DNA of 64,000 nt from contig NZ_QRHA01000004.1 in assembly GCF_003367475.1 (NCBI RefSeq), forward strand, positions 124,001 to 188,000, in the 5' to 3' direction. The notes beneath the pieces are model-generated. The model searched no databases. It was not told the origin of the DNA and saw nothing but the letters and a program-made list of their open reading frames with translations. Made by a program: the position numbers and the translations under genes. Of this stretch, positions 26,804 to 36,243 are shown piece by piece. This stretch comes from Alteromonas aestuariivivens (GTDB taxonomy: Bacteria > Pseudomonadota > Gammaproteobacteria > Enterobacterales > Alteromonadaceae). The first letter of the stretch is position 1. Each line of letters starts with the position of its first letter.

Positions 26804-28170
26804 TTTGTACTTCCGTCCAGAGGAAAACTTAAGGTAACTGCCAGCCCTCCGTTTGCAGCGGGCCTGGCCTGAATGGTGCCATGATGCAATTCCACTGCGG
26901 TTTTTGCAATTGCCAGCCCCAGCCCTACTCCGCCGGATTTACGATCCCGGGCCAGGGATGCCCGATAGAAGGGATCAAAAATGGCCGAACACTCCTCCTC
27001 TGAAAGCCCTGGGCCGTCATCCACTATGGTAATTTTCCAGTGGCTGGCATCCGCGGTAATCTCTGCATCCACATTAAGCTCAGAATAATGAATGGCGTTT
27101 CGGATCACATTTTCCACCGCACTGCACAACAACTCGGGATTGCCCACCACTTTGCAATCAGGGATGAGTGAGATCACAAAATGCCGCTGGCAGATGGTTG
27201 CTTCAAAGTGCGCGTCTGCCAACAGGCCGTCGAGCAAATCCGGCAGCATTATTGTCTGCATCTGCGGCGCATCAGCTTCCGCCCTTGCGAGTTGCAGTAA
27301 CTGATTGATCATGCTTTCCATTCTGTCCGCTTCCCGCTCAATGCGGTCAAGTGCTCCAGGCTCAACCTGCTGTTGATGAGCCAGACCCACGGCCATTTGC
27401 AGGCGTGCCAGCGGTGATCGAAGTTCATGGGAAATATCAGCCAGCAATCGCTTCTGGGCAGTCCACAAACGTTCCAGTTGTTGCGCCATACCATTGAAGT
27501 CTCTGGCCAGCTGGCCGAGTTCATCCTGGCGTTCCAACCCGGTTTGTATGCGTGCGCGCAAATTTCCTTTTGCCAGTTCCTGGCTGGTTTTCTGCAACTG
27601 CAGAATGGGCTTGGCCAGCGACTTGGCAAACCAATAAGACAATACAATGGTGATCGCCACCGCCAGCAGAATCAGCCAAGGCAGGGTTCTCGGATACGCA
27701 GGCCGGTCGGTCATGGTTGCGGTGAAAAGCGCATACTGTTTGCCCTGGTATTCAAACTGCAAAGGGCCAGTCAGTTTCATGGGGCCACGTATCAGCGAAA
27801 TGGGAGTGGGTTGGCCGGCCATTTTGATGAGGTCATCCATTTCCCGGTGAAGTGGTGGGCGCCCCTCTGTTCTGACCACAACTCTCGCTCCCAATTCTAC
27901 TGCCAGTAAACGGTGCCTGAGGCTCCGTCCTGAACGGACCAGCGCCTGTCGGATACTCCTGCCACTTTGCTCATGCTGAAGGATCCGCTGGCGCCCCTGC
28001 TCAAGCAGTACAACATCCTGGGCTTGAGGCGTACCAAAATCCACGTCTTCCACCAGCATTCTGCCTAACCACAAAGCCAGCATTGCAGTGACCAGAAAGG
28101 TCATCCAAAACCATAAAAATACCCGTCCCACCAGCCGGCGGGTGGGGTTCAATCGATTTAAATAGATCAT
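26788..28170 (-). CDS. cpxA: CpxA, envelope-stress sensor histidine kinase
   Basis: 460 aa. TM1 at about 16-36, a periplasmic domain of about 125 residues, TM2 at about 163-182, HAMP, then DHp with the phospho-acceptor His in LLADISHELRSPLARLQMAVGLA (near 248) and an HATPase domain (NVIRNAIHYSE N-box, VDDGPGLSEEE G1, SGGVGLGLAIAKTAVELHHG G2). The LLxDISHELRxPLxRLQ box is the CpxA signature. It overlaps cpxR by 4 bases and pldB by 16. Confidence 0.94.
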   Translation of the reverse strand: MIYLNRLNPTRRLVGRVFLWFWMTFLVTAMLALWLGRMLVEDVDFGTPQAQDVVLLEQGRQRILQHEQSGRSIRQALVRSGRSLRHRLLAVELGARVVVRTEGRPPLHREMDDLIKMAGQPTPISLIRGPMKLTGPLQFEYQGKQYALFTATMTDRPAYPRTLPWLILLAVAITIVLSYWFAKSLAKPILQLQKTSQELAKGNLRARIQTGLERQDELGQLARDFNGMAQQLERLWTAQKRLLADISHELRSPLARLQMAVGLAHQQQVEPGALDRIEREADRMESMINQLLQLARAEADAPQMQTIMLPDLLDGLLADAHFEATICQRHFVISLIPDCKVVGNPELLCSAVENVIRNAIHYSELNVDAEITADASHWKITIVDDGPGLSEEECSAIFDPFYRASLARDRKSGGVGLGLAIAKTAVELHHGTIQARPAANGGLAVTLSFPLDGSTKWSGT

Positions 28171-28892
28171 ACTGCTCTTATCAGCATATAGCCTGAACCG
28201 CGGATGGTTCGGATGGTATCGGTTTTACAAACGGCCGACAGCTTTTTGCGAATATTACTTACGTGCATATCAATACCCCGGTCGAATGCCATCAGCTTTC
28301 GACCCATCACTTTTTGGCTGATATCCTGTTTGGTCACCAGTTGCCCGGCGTTAAGCATCAGCAACTGGAGAATCGAAAACTCGGTACCGGTCAGAATTAC
28401 CGGTGTCTTATCAACCTCTACCGTCTGCCGGCTGGCACTCAGACAGATTCCGCCTACCACCAGATCCTGCTGTGACCGGCCACTCGTGCTAAGCTCCAGG
28501 CGGCGGAAGATGGCTTTGATTCGAGCCAGCAATTCCCGGTGGTTGAACGGTTTGGGCAAATAGTCGTCGGCACCCAGTTCCAGCCCCAGAATGCGATCAT
28601 AATCGTCTCCGCGGGCGGTTAGCATCAGTACCGGCGTGTAATGACTGACACGAAGCTTTTTAAGTACATCAAAGCCGTCCATTTTCGGCATCATGACATC
28701 CAGCAGGATCAGATCTATGTGGTCAGAAGCGGTGGCCATTGCCAACCCACTCTCGCCGTCGTTCGCAACTGAAATGTTGTAGCCAGCCCCCTCTAAATAG
28801 GTTTTCAGCATATCTGTCAGTTCGATGTCATCATCAATCAGCAGCAGCGTGTGTTCGCCTGCTAAAGAGAAGGAATCCGGGCTTGTCATCAT
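28167..28892 (-). CDS. cpxR: CpxR, envelope-stress response regulator
   Basis: 241 aa, OmpR/PhoB class. The receiver domain has LLLIDDDIELTDML (acidic pocket), the phospho-accepting Asp in LILLDVMMPKMDG (near 64), the Thr in MLTARGDD and the Lys in YLPKPFNHRELLARI. The winged helix has LTGTEFSILQLLMLNAGQLVTKQDISQKVMGR and HVSNIRKKL with TIRGSGYML at the end. AGGA precedes the double ATG. It is divergent from cpxP, with a CpxR box between them. Confidence 0.96.
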   Translation of the reverse strand: MMTSPDSFSLAGEHTLLLIDDDIELTDMLKTYLEGAGYNISVANDGESGLAMATASDHIDLILLDVMMPKMDGFDVLKKLRVSHYTPVLMLTARGDDYDRILGLELGADDYLPKPFNHRELLARIKAIFRRLELSTSGRSQQDLVVGGICLSASRQTVEVDKTPVILTGTEFSILQLLMLNAGQLVTKQDISQKVMGRKLMAFDRGIDMHVSNIRKKLSAVCKTDTIRTIRGSGYMLIRAV

Positions 28893-29002
28893 AATTATCC
28901 TTCGTTATTCATGTTTGCCGCCGCTAAAATCGCTTCCGTAGCGGAGCCATTGGGGTAAATCTACTGTTTGTGAGGTCATCACACAAATCAGGCACACCAA
29001 TC

Positions 29003-29018
29003 TTTACGCAAGCTTTAC
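29003..29018. promoter_or_regulatory. CpxR box upstream of cpxP
   Basis: The plus strand reads TTTAC-GCAAGC-TTTAC, i.e. GTAAA-N6-GTAAA on the minus strand, fitting the CpxR consensus GTAAA-N4-8-GTAAA. It lies 66 bases before the cpxP ATG and about 110 bases before cpxR, so it could activate cpxP and autoregulate cpxRA. A TAAACT -10-like element for cpxP is at 29052-29057. Confidence 0.75.
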
Positions 29019-29084
29019 ATTTTGCTTGCCCAACTTTGCATTTCACCGGCCTAAACTGTCAGTGTTCAAAACAGGAGACTCACC

Positions 29085-29861
29085 ATGTTAAAACGTACCC
29101 TAATTGCTGTAACACTTTCTGCTCTGTTCACTGTCGGTGTGCAAGCCAAACCGCAGGCCCCTCATGACGGCCCAAAAGTCCAGATGTTGCAACAGCTCAG
29201 AAAACTGGATTTAACCCAGGCGCAAAAAGAAGATGTACGCCTTCTGATGAAAGATTTTCGTCAGGAAGCCAAAGCACGGAAGGCTGACAAGCCCCATGGC
29301 GGCAAAATGCATCCAGCACCATCGCCTGATAGACTGGTTGCCACTGAGGTAGACGCCCAGGCGATGGCAGACAAACTAGCAGCGGGAATGGAAAAACGCC
29401 GTCCGATGCGACTCAGAGTCGCTCAACTGGAAAATCAGCTCTACAATCTTTTGACTCCGGAGCAACAAAGTGCGCTTTCAGAGATGCGCAGAGAACATCA
29501 TCGCGACATCGCTAAAAAAGACAAGAAAAAGGATCGCGATCCACTCAGCCGCTTTGAACTGACCGAAGAACAGAATGCTCAGATGACTGCGCTGAAAGAA
29601 CAGCGTAAAGAACTGAAAAAGCGGGCAATGGTCTCAGAGAAAGGCTTTCGCAAGCAGGAGAAAAGCCTGATCAAACAGCCACAGCTGGACGAAGCCCAAT
29701 GGCTAGCACTGGTTAAGCAGCACGAACAACAGATGGTAGAAAACTTTGTTGCCATGGCTCAGCTTAGAGCCTCAATGATGGCTGTGCTGACCGAGGCTCA
29801 GCGTCAGGAACTGGCTGATGATTTGGAAACCTTTGGCCCACAGCGCAAGCACCGTGGATAA
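29085..29861 (+). CDS. cpxP: CpxP/Spy-family periplasmic protein
   Basis: 258 aa with signal peptide LKRTLIAVTLSALFTVGVQA. The mature protein is highly charged and helical with LTxxQ-type repeats: LDLTQAQKEDVRLLMKDFRQEAKARK near 42, LTPEQQSALSEMRREHHRDI near 124, and FELTEEQNAQMTALKEQRKELKKRA near 152. E. coli CpxP is about 166 aa; this version appears to be a duplicated or extended form with more than one LTxxQ module. It is expected to inhibit CpxA and act as a periplasmic chaperone. Divergent position and CpxR box support the assignment. Confidence 0.82.
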   Translation: MLKRTLIAVTLSALFTVGVQAKPQAPHDGPKVQMLQQLRKLDLTQAQKEDVRLLMKDFRQEAKARKADKPHGGKMHPAPSPDRLVATEVDAQAMADKLAAGMEKRRPMRLRVAQLENQLYNLLTPEQQSALSEMRREHHRDIAKKDKKKDRDPLSRFELTEEQNAQMTALKEQRKELKKRAMVSEKGFRKQEKSLIKQPQLDEAQWLALVKQHEQQMVENFVAMAQLRASMMAVLTEAQRQELADDLETFGPQRKHRG

Positions 29862-29908
29862 CTGCAGCCTGTCTTACCAGGTTTAACGAAAAGTTCCGAC
29901 ACCCCTTC

Positions 29909-29940
29909 AGGGCAGAGCAATCATGATCTGCCCTTCTTTG
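29909..29940 (+). terminator. Rho-independent terminator after cpxP
   Basis: AGGGCAGA (29909-29916) pairs with TCTGCCCT (29927-29934), followed by TCTTTGTTTTT. It sits 48 bases after the cpxP stop and just before the convergent mgsA stop. There is no U-run in the mgsA direction. Confidence 0.8.
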
Positions 29941-29943
29941 TTT

Positions 29944-30360
29944 TTAACGATCGTAGCTTGGCTTTACCGGCTGATAGTCATCCGACAAAAACAGCGGGGA
30001 CGTCACCACCATATCCGCCGTAGCAGCGGTACAGGCAACCGGCACATTCCATACCGAACACAACCGCAATAACGCTTTCACATCGGGATCGTGTGGCGCT
30101 GGATTGAGCGGATCCCAAAAGAAAAACAGAGCATCCAGTTCGCCATTGGCAATCAGGGCACCAATCTGCTGATCGCCGCCCAACGGGCCGCTTTTGAAAC
30201 GGGTCACGGTCAGGCCGGTATTGTCAGCAATCAGGCCGCCTGTGGTTCCGGTGGCAACGATGGAACATTTACGCATCACATCAATATGCTTGTTCACCCA
30301 TTGCAGCAACTCTGGCTTTTTATGATCGTGAGCAACCAGTGCAATCCTGTACTTCTTCAT
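29944..30360 (-). CDS. mgsA: Methylglyoxal synthase
   Basis: 138 aa from the ATG at 30360 (AGGAC upstream); a longer in-frame start lacks support. It converts dihydroxyacetone phosphate to methylglyoxal and phosphate, a bypass of lower glycolysis. Core motifs: IALVAHDHKKPELLQWV (about 5-21), VATGTTGGLI near 37, KSGPLGGDQQIGALIANGELDALFFFWDPLNPAPHDPDVKALLRL (about 57-101) with the catalytic Asp residues, and VPVACTAATADMVVTSPLF. It is convergent with cpxP; in many relatives argE occupies the position divergent from argC that this gene holds. Confidence 0.96.
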   Translation of the reverse strand: MKKYRIALVAHDHKKPELLQWVNKHIDVMRKCSIVATGTTGGLIADNTGLTVTRFKSGPLGGDQQIGALIANGELDALFFFWDPLNPAPHDPDVKALLRLCSVWNVPVACTAATADMVVTSPLFLSDDYQPVKPSYDR

Positions 30361-30535
30361 AATAATGTCCTGTTTTGGCTCACCCGGCAGTAATTTCAAA
30401 TGATATGCAGTTTTATGCGAGCAGCAAGTGATCAGTAAAAATTGTCGCTGGAAATAATTAAGGCAATAGTACTGTTTGTCAATAAGATGTCACAAAAACG
30501 CGCTATTACTGTGGTTCAAGTGCACACATCCAACA

Positions 30536-30583
30536 AAAATATTTATACATTTTTATTGCATAAAAATTCATTATCAGTAAGAT
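30536..30583 (+). promoter_or_regulatory. argC promoter with tandem ARG boxes
   Basis: Two ArgR-box-like elements lie exactly 21 bases apart: AAAATATTTATACA (30536-30549) and TGCATAAAAATTCA (30557-30570; nine of ten fixed positions of TGAATWWWWATTCA). A -35 TTGCAT (30556-30561) and a -10 TAAGAT (30578-30583), 16 bases apart, overlap the second box, so bound ArgR would occlude RNA polymerase. Predicted transcription start is near 30590, about 320 bases before argC. Confidence 0.75.
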
Positions 30584-30601
30584 AGGCCCCGGTTTAATAA
30601 A

Positions 30602-30648
30602 CTCTTGTACGGCCCCGCTTCCGGAATCACAAAAGCGGTCAACAAGAG
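30602..30648 (+). other. Stem-loop at the 5' end of the argC leader RNA
   Basis: CTCTTGT (30602-30608) pairs with ACAAGAG (30642-30648), and inside it CCGCTT (30615-30620) pairs with AAGCGG (30633-30638). It lies just downstream of the predicted start and before the leader ORF, and may protect the 5' end or be part of the regulatory fold. Confidence 0.6.
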
Positions 30649-30667
30649 AGCAGGATAGGATTAACAC

Positions 30668-30796
30668 ATGAATTTACCAACCAGCAGGCATTATCAGCGG
30701 GTTGACCCAGTAAAACAGTTTAGCTCTCCCCTGGCTGGCTACACACTGCACTTTTCGCGACGACCATTGGTTCGCGCGTCGTTGCATTTACGGTAG
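30668..30796 (+). CDS. Putative arginine-rich leader peptide of the arg operon (42 aa)
   Basis: ATG at 30668 preceded by AGGA with 7-base spacing, a much better ribosome site than argC itself has. The 42 codons include six Arg (AGG, CGG, CGA, CGA, CGC, CGG); four fall in the last twelve codons (SRRPLVRASLHLR-stop), including a CGA-CGA pair, and the final sense codon is Arg. The stop ends 2 bases before the perfect stem at 30799. This arrangement fits a transcription-attenuation leader that senses charged tRNA-Arg. It is not a known named leader and has no homology I can cite. A hairpin (30757-30764 with 30778-30785) lies within its end. Confidence 0.55.
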   Translation: MNLPTSRHYQRVDPVKQFSSPLAGYTLHFSRRPLVRASLHLR

Positions 30797-30798
30797 CG

Positions 30799-30871
30799 CA
30801 CTTTTTACCTTTGTACTGCTGTACGGTTAAAGGAATTCCTTACCGGGAACAAAGGTAAAAAGTGGTTTTTT
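30799..30871 (+). terminator. Attenuator-like terminator before argC
   Basis: CACTTTTTACCTTTGT (30799-30814) and ACAAAGGTAAAAAGTG (30849-30864) are exact reverse complements, a 16-bp stem, followed by G and six Ts (30866-30871). The 34-base loop contains its own palindrome (AAGGAATTCCTT). As drawn it would stop transcription 38 bases before the argC ATG, so argC expression requires readthrough. Confidence 0.8.
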
Positions 30872-30908
30872 CCTTTATCTCTTCGATTTTTTTGAACTCA
30901 TTTTAACT

Positions 30909-31925
30909 ATGAAAAAAGTATCGGTTATTGGTGCCAGTGGTTACACAGGCGCACAGTTAGTAAGCCTGATTCATCAGCATCCGGACATGGAGCTGGTGCA
31001 TACTTTTGTTTCTGAAAACAGTCAGGACGCCGGAAAATCCATGGCCCAGCTGCACGGTTCACTGGCTCATTTGCACCAATACAAGGTACAGCCAATCAAT
31101 GAGTTGGTTCTCAAGGAACTGAGCCAGACAATGGATCTTGTCTTTCTTGCGACCCCTCACGAGGCAAGCCACGACTGGATGCCCGTCCTTAGCAGCGGCA
31201 ATGCCAGGGTACTGGATTTATCCGGTGCTTTCCGCATAAAGGAACGTGACGTATTTGCAAACCATTACGGGTTTGAACACACCGCCGCAGCTTGCCTGGA
31301 CCAAGCAGTGTATGGACTGGCCGAATGGTACAGCGAAGCGATCGCCGCTGCGCATATCATAGCCGTGCCGGGCTGCTACCCAACGGCCTCTCTCAGTGCA
31401 TTAAAGCCATTGGCGGATGCCTCATTGCTGGATACCAGTGTTCGCCCTGTAATTAATGCCGTTTCCGGCGTCAGCGGTGCCGGGCGCAAAGCCAGCCTGA
31501 CTACCAGCTTCTATGAAGTCAGCCTGCAGGCCTATGGGGTATTGGGCCATCGCCATACGCCGGAAATTGAAGCCTATCTTGGCACTCCGGTAGTATTTAC
31601 CCCTCACCTGGGCAATTTCAAACGTGGCATTCTGGCTACCATCACGGTGAAAACCGCCGCCGGTACGCAACAAAGTGATTTGAACGCAGCGTTCCGCCAG
31701 GCCTATGGGAACAGCCCGATTGTGCGCCTGCGCGAATCCTTCCCTAAGGTGGACGATGTGGCTCACACTCCATTTGTCGACCTGTTCTGGAAACTCGATG
31801 AACAATCCGGCTATGCCGTGATAGCGTCGGCTATCGACAACGTAATGAAAGGCGCAGCCTCTCAGGCGGTACAATGTGCCAATCTCCTATGCGGCCTGCC
31901 CTCTGAAAAAGGGTTGATTTTATGA
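30909..31925 (+). CDS. argC: N-acetyl-gamma-glutamyl-phosphate reductase
   Basis: 338 aa, class I (long) type. The NADP motif is [20 protein letters not shown] (about 5-24), the catalytic Cys is in [13 protein letters not shown] near 155, and [10 protein letters not shown] near 188 and GHRHTPEIE near 216 are conserved. It makes N-acetylglutamate semialdehyde, the third step to ornithine. There is no recognisable Shine-Dalgarno sequence before the ATG. Its stop overlaps the argB start (ATGA). First gene of argCBFGH. Confidence 0.97.
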   Translation: MKKVSVIGASGYTGAQLVSLIHQHPDMELVHTFVSENSQDAGKSMAQLHGSLAHLHQYKVQPINELVLKELSQTMDLVFLATPHEASHDWMPVLSSGNARVLDLSGAFRIKERDVFANHYGFEHTAAACLDQAVYGLAEWYSEAIAAAHIIAVPGCYPTASLSALKPLADASLLDTSVRPVINAVSGVSGAGRKASLTTSFYEVSLQAYGVLGHRHTPEIEAYLGTPVVFTPHLGNFKRGILATITVKTAAGTQQSDLNAAFRQAYGNSPIVRLRESFPKVDDVAHTPFVDLFWKLDEQSGYAVIASAIDNVMKGAASQAVQCANLLCGLPSEKGLIL

Positions 31926-32713
31926 TGACCTTGTCGCCAATTGTCATCAAAGTGGGCGGTGCGCTGATGGAAGATGCTGCTGCCACTGCATTGCTGAGCG
32001 AAATAAAAGCCGTTTCAGCCAACCGCCCGGTAGTTTTGGTACACGGCGGTGGCCCGCTGGTGGAATCGCTGATGGCAGCGTTGCAGCTGGAGAGTAAAAA
32101 AATAGACGGCCTCAGAGTGACCCCGGATGAACACATGCCTTACATCTGCGGAGCTTTGGCCGGCAGTGCAAACAAAGCCCTGTGTGGCCTGGCGGTCAGT
32201 TGTCAGTTAACTCCGGTTGGCCTGTCTCTGCTGGACGGCAATCTGGTGAAATGCGAGGCCATTGATCCAATTTATGGTGCGGTAGGCACTCCACAAGCCA
32301 ACAACCCGGCATTACTCGAGCTGCTTATGCAACAAGGCATGCTGCCGGTCATCAGCTCTATTGGTTGCGACTCTGCCGGCCGTTTGTTGAATATTAATGC
32401 AGACCAGGCTGCAACGGTTATCGCCCAGCTGGTTAACGGCGAGTTACTGCTGCTGTCCAATGTTGAGGGTGTTCTCAACCAGGACAAACAATTGCTGGGT
32501 TCACTCACAGCCGGGCAGATTGAACAACTGGTCTGTGAGCAGGTCATCACCGACGGCATGAAAGTCAAAACTGATGCGGCCCTGCTGGCGGCATCTACAC
32601 TACAACGCCCGGTTACCATTGCCAGTTGGGCGGCGCCTTTGTCAGCCATACTGAATGAGCAGACAGGAACCCGTATCCAGCCAAATACCGGGCCGTCAGG
32701 AGAAGCACAATGA
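31922..32713 (+). CDS. argB: Acetylglutamate kinase
   Basis: 263 aa amino-acid kinase family protein. [14 protein letters not shown] near the N-terminus (phosphate loop), [13 protein letters not shown] near 40, and [28 protein letters not shown] near 160 (Asp and nucleotide site) are diagnostic. It phosphorylates N-acetylglutamate. Length fits the arginine-insensitive enterobacterial type (about 258 aa), which lacks the N-terminal helix of feedback-inhibited forms; control would then fall on ArgA and transcription. It overlaps both neighbours by 4 bases. Confidence 0.97.
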   Translation: MMTLSPIVIKVGGALMEDAAATALLSEIKAVSANRPVVLVHGGGPLVESLMAALQLESKKIDGLRVTPDEHMPYICGALAGSANKALCGLAVSCQLTPVGLSLLDGNLVKCEAIDPIYGAVGTPQANNPALLELLMQQGMLPVISSIGCDSAGRLLNINADQAATVIAQLVNGELLLLSNVEGVLNQDKQLLGSLTAGQIEQLVCEQVITDGMKVKTDAALLAASTLQRPVTIASWAAPLSAILNEQTGTRIQPNTGPSGEAQ

Positions 32714-33621
32714 AACAGGATTTGCTTACATTTGCCGACTGGTCTCCCGAAGACATGAAAGCGCTGTTGTCACTGGCAGTGACCATCAAGAATTCACCGG
32801 CTGAGTATGCCAGCGCTTTGGCGGGAAAATCAGTGGTAGCACTGTTTGAAAAACCTTCGCTGCGAACCCGCGTCAGTTTCGATATCGGTATAAACAAACT
32901 GGGTGGGCATATGGTCTACCTCGACAGTCAGGCCGGTAAACTGGCCGGGCGCGAAGACGCGGTAGACGTTGCCGCCAATCTGGCCTGCTGGGCTGATGCC
33001 ATTGTTGCCCGGGTCTTTTCCCATGAAACCCTGGTGCAATTTTCCCAGGCGGCCAGCGTACCGGTTATTAACGCTTTGTGTGACAAGTACCACCCATGTC
33101 AGGCACTGGCCGATTATCTGACGCTGTATGAGCGTTTTGGCAAGGTGGAAGGCCTGACGCTTGCCTATGTAGGCGATGGCAACAATGTCACCCATTCCCT
33201 ACTGATTGTCGGTGCACTGCTGGGCTGTAACCAGGTTGTGGTTACCCCCGCCGGCCACGAGGCCGATGGTGACATTATCGCCAAAGCGCAAAGTATTGCC
33301 GCTCAAACCGGCGCAACCATTGTGGTCAGCCAAAGCATGAAAGACGCCAAAGGTGCCGACGTGATCTACACCGACACCTGGCTTTCGATGGGCGATGACA
33401 CCCCATTGGCCGCCATCAAGGATACCTTTGCGCCTTATCAGGTTAACGAATCCCTGATGGCTGAAACAGGGGCATCGTATGTGATGCATTGCCAGCCTGC
33501 GCACAGAGATCTTGAAATTACCGGCTCACTGATCGACAGTGATGCTTCTTTGCTGATGCAACAGGCAGAGAACCGTATGCACGGTCAGAATGCTATTCTT
33601 ACTCATCTGTTAAGTTCCTGA
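32710..33621 (+). CDS. argF: Ornithine carbamoyltransferase
   Basis: 303 aa. It makes citrulline from ornithine and carbamoyl phosphate. The carbamoyl-phosphate loop reads [11 protein letters not shown] (near 51-61) where E. coli has STRTR, then [12 protein letters not shown] near 133, [13 protein letters not shown] near 154, the ornithine loop [10 protein letters not shown] near 222 and [11 protein letters not shown] near 262. The SMG loop argues for ornithine rather than an acylated substrate. The Leu in SLRTR also occurs in acylornithine transcarbamylases and in some marine gammaproteobacterial OTCases. It overlaps argB by 4 bases. Confidence 0.94.
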   Translation: MKQDLLTFADWSPEDMKALLSLAVTIKNSPAEYASALAGKSVVALFEKPSLRTRVSFDIGINKLGGHMVYLDSQAGKLAGREDAVDVAANLACWADAIVARVFSHETLVQFSQAASVPVINALCDKYHPCQALADYLTLYERFGKVEGLTLAYVGDGNNVTHSLLIVGALLGCNQVVVTPAGHEADGDIIAKAQSIAAQTGATIVVSQSMKDAKGADVIYTDTWLSMGDDTPLAAIKDTFAPYQVNESLMAETGASYVMHCQPAHRDLEITGSLIDSDASLLMQQAENRMHGQNAILTHLLSS

Positions 33622-33635
33622 GAGGACAGAGTTTT

Positions 33636-34844
33636 ATGCAAAAAATAAATAAAGTCGTGCTGGCGTATTCCGGCGGCCTCGACACTTCAGCCATCATTCC
33701 CTGGCTGAAAGAGAATTACGATTGTGAAGTGGTGGCCTTTGCCGCCGATGTCGGTCAGGGTGACGAAGAACTGCACGGACTCAAGGAAAAAGCCCTCGCC
33801 TCCGGCGCCAGTGAATGTTACATCGTCGATCTGAAAGAAGAATTTGTCTCTGAATACATCTTTCCCACCATCACCACCGGTGCCATTTACGAAGGTGAAT
33901 ACCTGCTTGGCACTTCAATGGCGCGCCCGGTTATCGCCAAAGCGCAGGTGGCCATTGCGCGCAAAGTGGGTGCCGATGCCCTGTGCCACGGTTGTACCGG
34001 AAAGGGCAATGACCAGGTGCGCTTTGAAAGCACCTTTGCCGCGTTGGCGCCGGAGTTGACCGTTATCGCGCCCTGGCGGGAATGGGACATGGTTTCGCGG
34101 GAAGATTTGCTGGCCTATCTGGCCGAGCGCAACATTCCTACTACTGCCTCGGCAACCAAAATCTACAGCCGTGACGCCAATGCCTGGCACATCTCCCACG
34201 AGGGCGGTGAGCTGGAAGACCCATGGCAGGAGCCGACCAAACAGGTGTGGACTCTCACGGTTGACCCGGAAGATGCCCCAAACACACCAGAACGTGTGAT
34301 GCTGACGTTCAACGAAGGCAAACTCACCCACGTGGATGGTGAAGCCCTATCGCCTTATCAGGCGCTGGTTAAGCTGAATGAGAAGGCAGCCGCACATGGT
34401 GTAGGCCGCATCGACATCGTTGAGAACCGTCTGGTGGGCATGAAATCCAGAGGCTGTTACGAAACCCCCGGCGGTACAGTGCTGGTTAAGGCCTACAAAG
34501 CACTGGAAACCATGGTCCTCGACAAGGCTGCGCTCAAGCACCGCGAGCAACTGGGGCTGGAATTTTCTCACGTTATGTACGATGGCCGCTGGTTTACCGC
34601 GCTTAATGATGCGCTGCTGGCAGGTGCGGCTTCGTTCGCTAAAAAAGTCACCGGCGATATCGTGGTGAAGCTGTACAAAGGGCAGGCCACGGTAACCCAG
34701 CGCCGTTCCCCCAACAGCCTGTACTCGGAAGACTTCGCCACCTTTGGTGCCGACGATGTTTACGATCAAAAACACGCAGAAGGCTTTATTCGCCTGTTCA
34801 GCTTATCCAGCCGCATTGAAGCGCTGAAGAAACAAAGTCTGTAG
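33636..34844 (+). CDS. argG: Argininosuccinate synthase
   Basis: 402 aa, the short bacterial type. PP-loop ATPase motif [20 protein letters not shown] (about 9-28), [32 protein letters not shown] near 88, and [13 protein letters not shown] near 118 are diagnostic. It condenses citrulline and aspartate using ATP. AGAGGACAG lies before the ATG. It is separated by 14 bases from argF and by 9 from argH. Confidence 0.98.
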   Translation: MQKINKVVLAYSGGLDTSAIIPWLKENYDCEVVAFAADVGQGDEELHGLKEKALASGASECYIVDLKEEFVSEYIFPTITTGAIYEGEYLLGTSMARPVIAKAQVAIARKVGADALCHGCTGKGNDQVRFESTFAALAPELTVIAPWREWDMVSREDLLAYLAERNIPTTASATKIYSRDANAWHISHEGGELEDPWQEPTKQVWTLTVDPEDAPNTPERVMLTFNEGKLTHVDGEALSPYQALVKLNEKAAAHGVGRIDIVENRLVGMKSRGCYETPGGTVLVKAYKALETMVLDKAALKHREQLGLEFSHVMYDGRWFTALNDALLAGAASFAKKVTGDIVVKLYKGQATVTQRRSPNSLYSEDFATFGADDVYDQKHAEGFIRLFSLSSRIEALKKQSL

Positions 34845-34853
34845 GAGTCAGTT

Positions 34854-36236
34854 ATGGCATTGTGGGGCGGCCGGTTTTCGGCAGACAGCAGCAGTATGTT
34901 CCGGCAGGTGAATGATTCCCTGCCGTTCGACCGGGTTATGGCTACGCAGGACATGCAGGGTTCCATTGTGTGGTCCAGAGCGTTAAACAAGGCTGGAGTG
35001 CTCACCGACGCAGAACAGTCGCAGCTTGAGTCAGCATTGAACGAGTTGATTGCGAAGGCGGAAGCGGGCAAGCTGGATTTTGACGCCAGCCCGGAAGAAG
35101 ACATCCACAGTTTTGTGGAAGCCGCGCTGATTGAACAACTCGGTGATGTAGGCCGTAAACTGCATACCGGCCGCAGCCGCAACGATCAGGTGGCCACCGA
35201 CTTCCGTCTGTGGGTACGGGAACACATCGACTCGCTGAAACAGGACGTGATCGGCGTGATCCGCTCATTACTGAACACGGCCAGCCGCCACCAGCAGGCC
35301 ATTATTCCCGGTTACACCCATTTGCAGCGTGCCCAACCCATTCACTTTGCCCACTGGTGCCTGGCCTATGTGGAAATGTTCAAGCGCGACCTGTCACGCC
35401 TGGACGACCTGCGCAAGCGCCTCAACCAGTGCCCGCTGGGCTCAGGCGCGCTGGCCGGTACCACCTACCCGGTAGACAGGGAAGCCATTGCCGAACAGCT
35501 GGGTTTCAGCTCACCCTGCCTGAACAGCCTGGATGCGGTTTCCGATCGCGACTTCGTGCTCGAACTGCTGTTTACAGCCAGTACCAGTATGATGCACCTG
35601 TCCCGTTTGGCTGAAGACATGATCTTCTACAATTCCGGTGAAGCGGGCTTTCTGCAGCTGGGCGATTCAGTGACCTCAGGTTCATCACTGATGCCGCAAA
35701 AGAAAAATCCCGACGCCCTGGAACTGATGCGGGGCAAATGTGGCCGGGTGTTCGGCGCCCTTCAAGGGCTGCTGGTGACCATGAAAGGTCTGCCACTGGC
35801 CTACAACAAAGACATGCAGGAAGACAAAGAAGGCGCCATAGATACGGTAAACCAGTGGCATTGCTGTTTGTGCATTGCCAGTGAAGTGCTGGATTCTCTG
35901 TCTCTTAATGAAACACGTTGCCGCGAAGCCGCCACCCAGGGCTTTGCCAATGCAACTGAACTGGCCGACTATCTGGTAGGCAAAGGGATCCCGTTTCGAA
36001 CTGCTCATGACATTGCCGGTAAGGTTGTGCTGGTGGCCATTGACCAGGGCTGTGCCATTGAAGAGCTGGCGCTGGATACACTCAAGAGCATTTGCGATCA
36101 GATTGACGATGACGTGTATACCGTGCTGCAACTGGAATACGGCGTAAACCAGCGTAACATTCTAGGCGGCACCAGTGCACAAACTGTCACACAGGCCCTG
36201 TATCAGGAGCTTGAAGAACTGGATAAACTGGGATAA
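34854..36236 (+). CDS. argH: Argininosuccinate lyase
   Basis: 460 aa, starting [23 protein letters not shown], the family N-terminus. [17 protein letters not shown] near 108, [16 protein letters not shown] near 152, and the catalytic mobile loop [16 protein letters not shown] near 277 identify the fumarase/aspartase superfamily member that splits argininosuccinate to arginine and fumarate. The usual stand-alone length means it is not fused to an acetyltransferase domain, unlike the ArgH(A) fusions of several related marine genera. The ArgA gene begins 7 bases later. Confidence 0.97.
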   Translation: MALWGGRFSADSSSMFRQVNDSLPFDRVMATQDMQGSIVWSRALNKAGVLTDAEQSQLESALNELIAKAEAGKLDFDASPEEDIHSFVEAALIEQLGDVGRKLHTGRSRNDQVATDFRLWVREHIDSLKQDVIGVIRSLLNTASRHQQAIIPGYTHLQRAQPIHFAHWCLAYVEMFKRDLSRLDDLRKRLNQCPLGSGALAGTTYPVDREAIAEQLGFSSPCLNSLDAVSDRDFVLELLFTASTSMMHLSRLAEDMIFYNSGEAGFLQLGDSVTSGSSLMPQKKNPDALELMRGKCGRVFGALQGLLVTMKGLPLAYNKDMQEDKEGAIDTVNQWHCCLCIASEVLDSLSLNETRCREAATQGFANATELADYLVGKGIPFRTAHDIAGKVVLVAIDQGCAIEELALDTLKSICDQIDDDVYTVLQLEYGVNQRNILGGTSAQTVTQALYQELEELDKLG

Positions 36237-36243
36237 CGCCACT

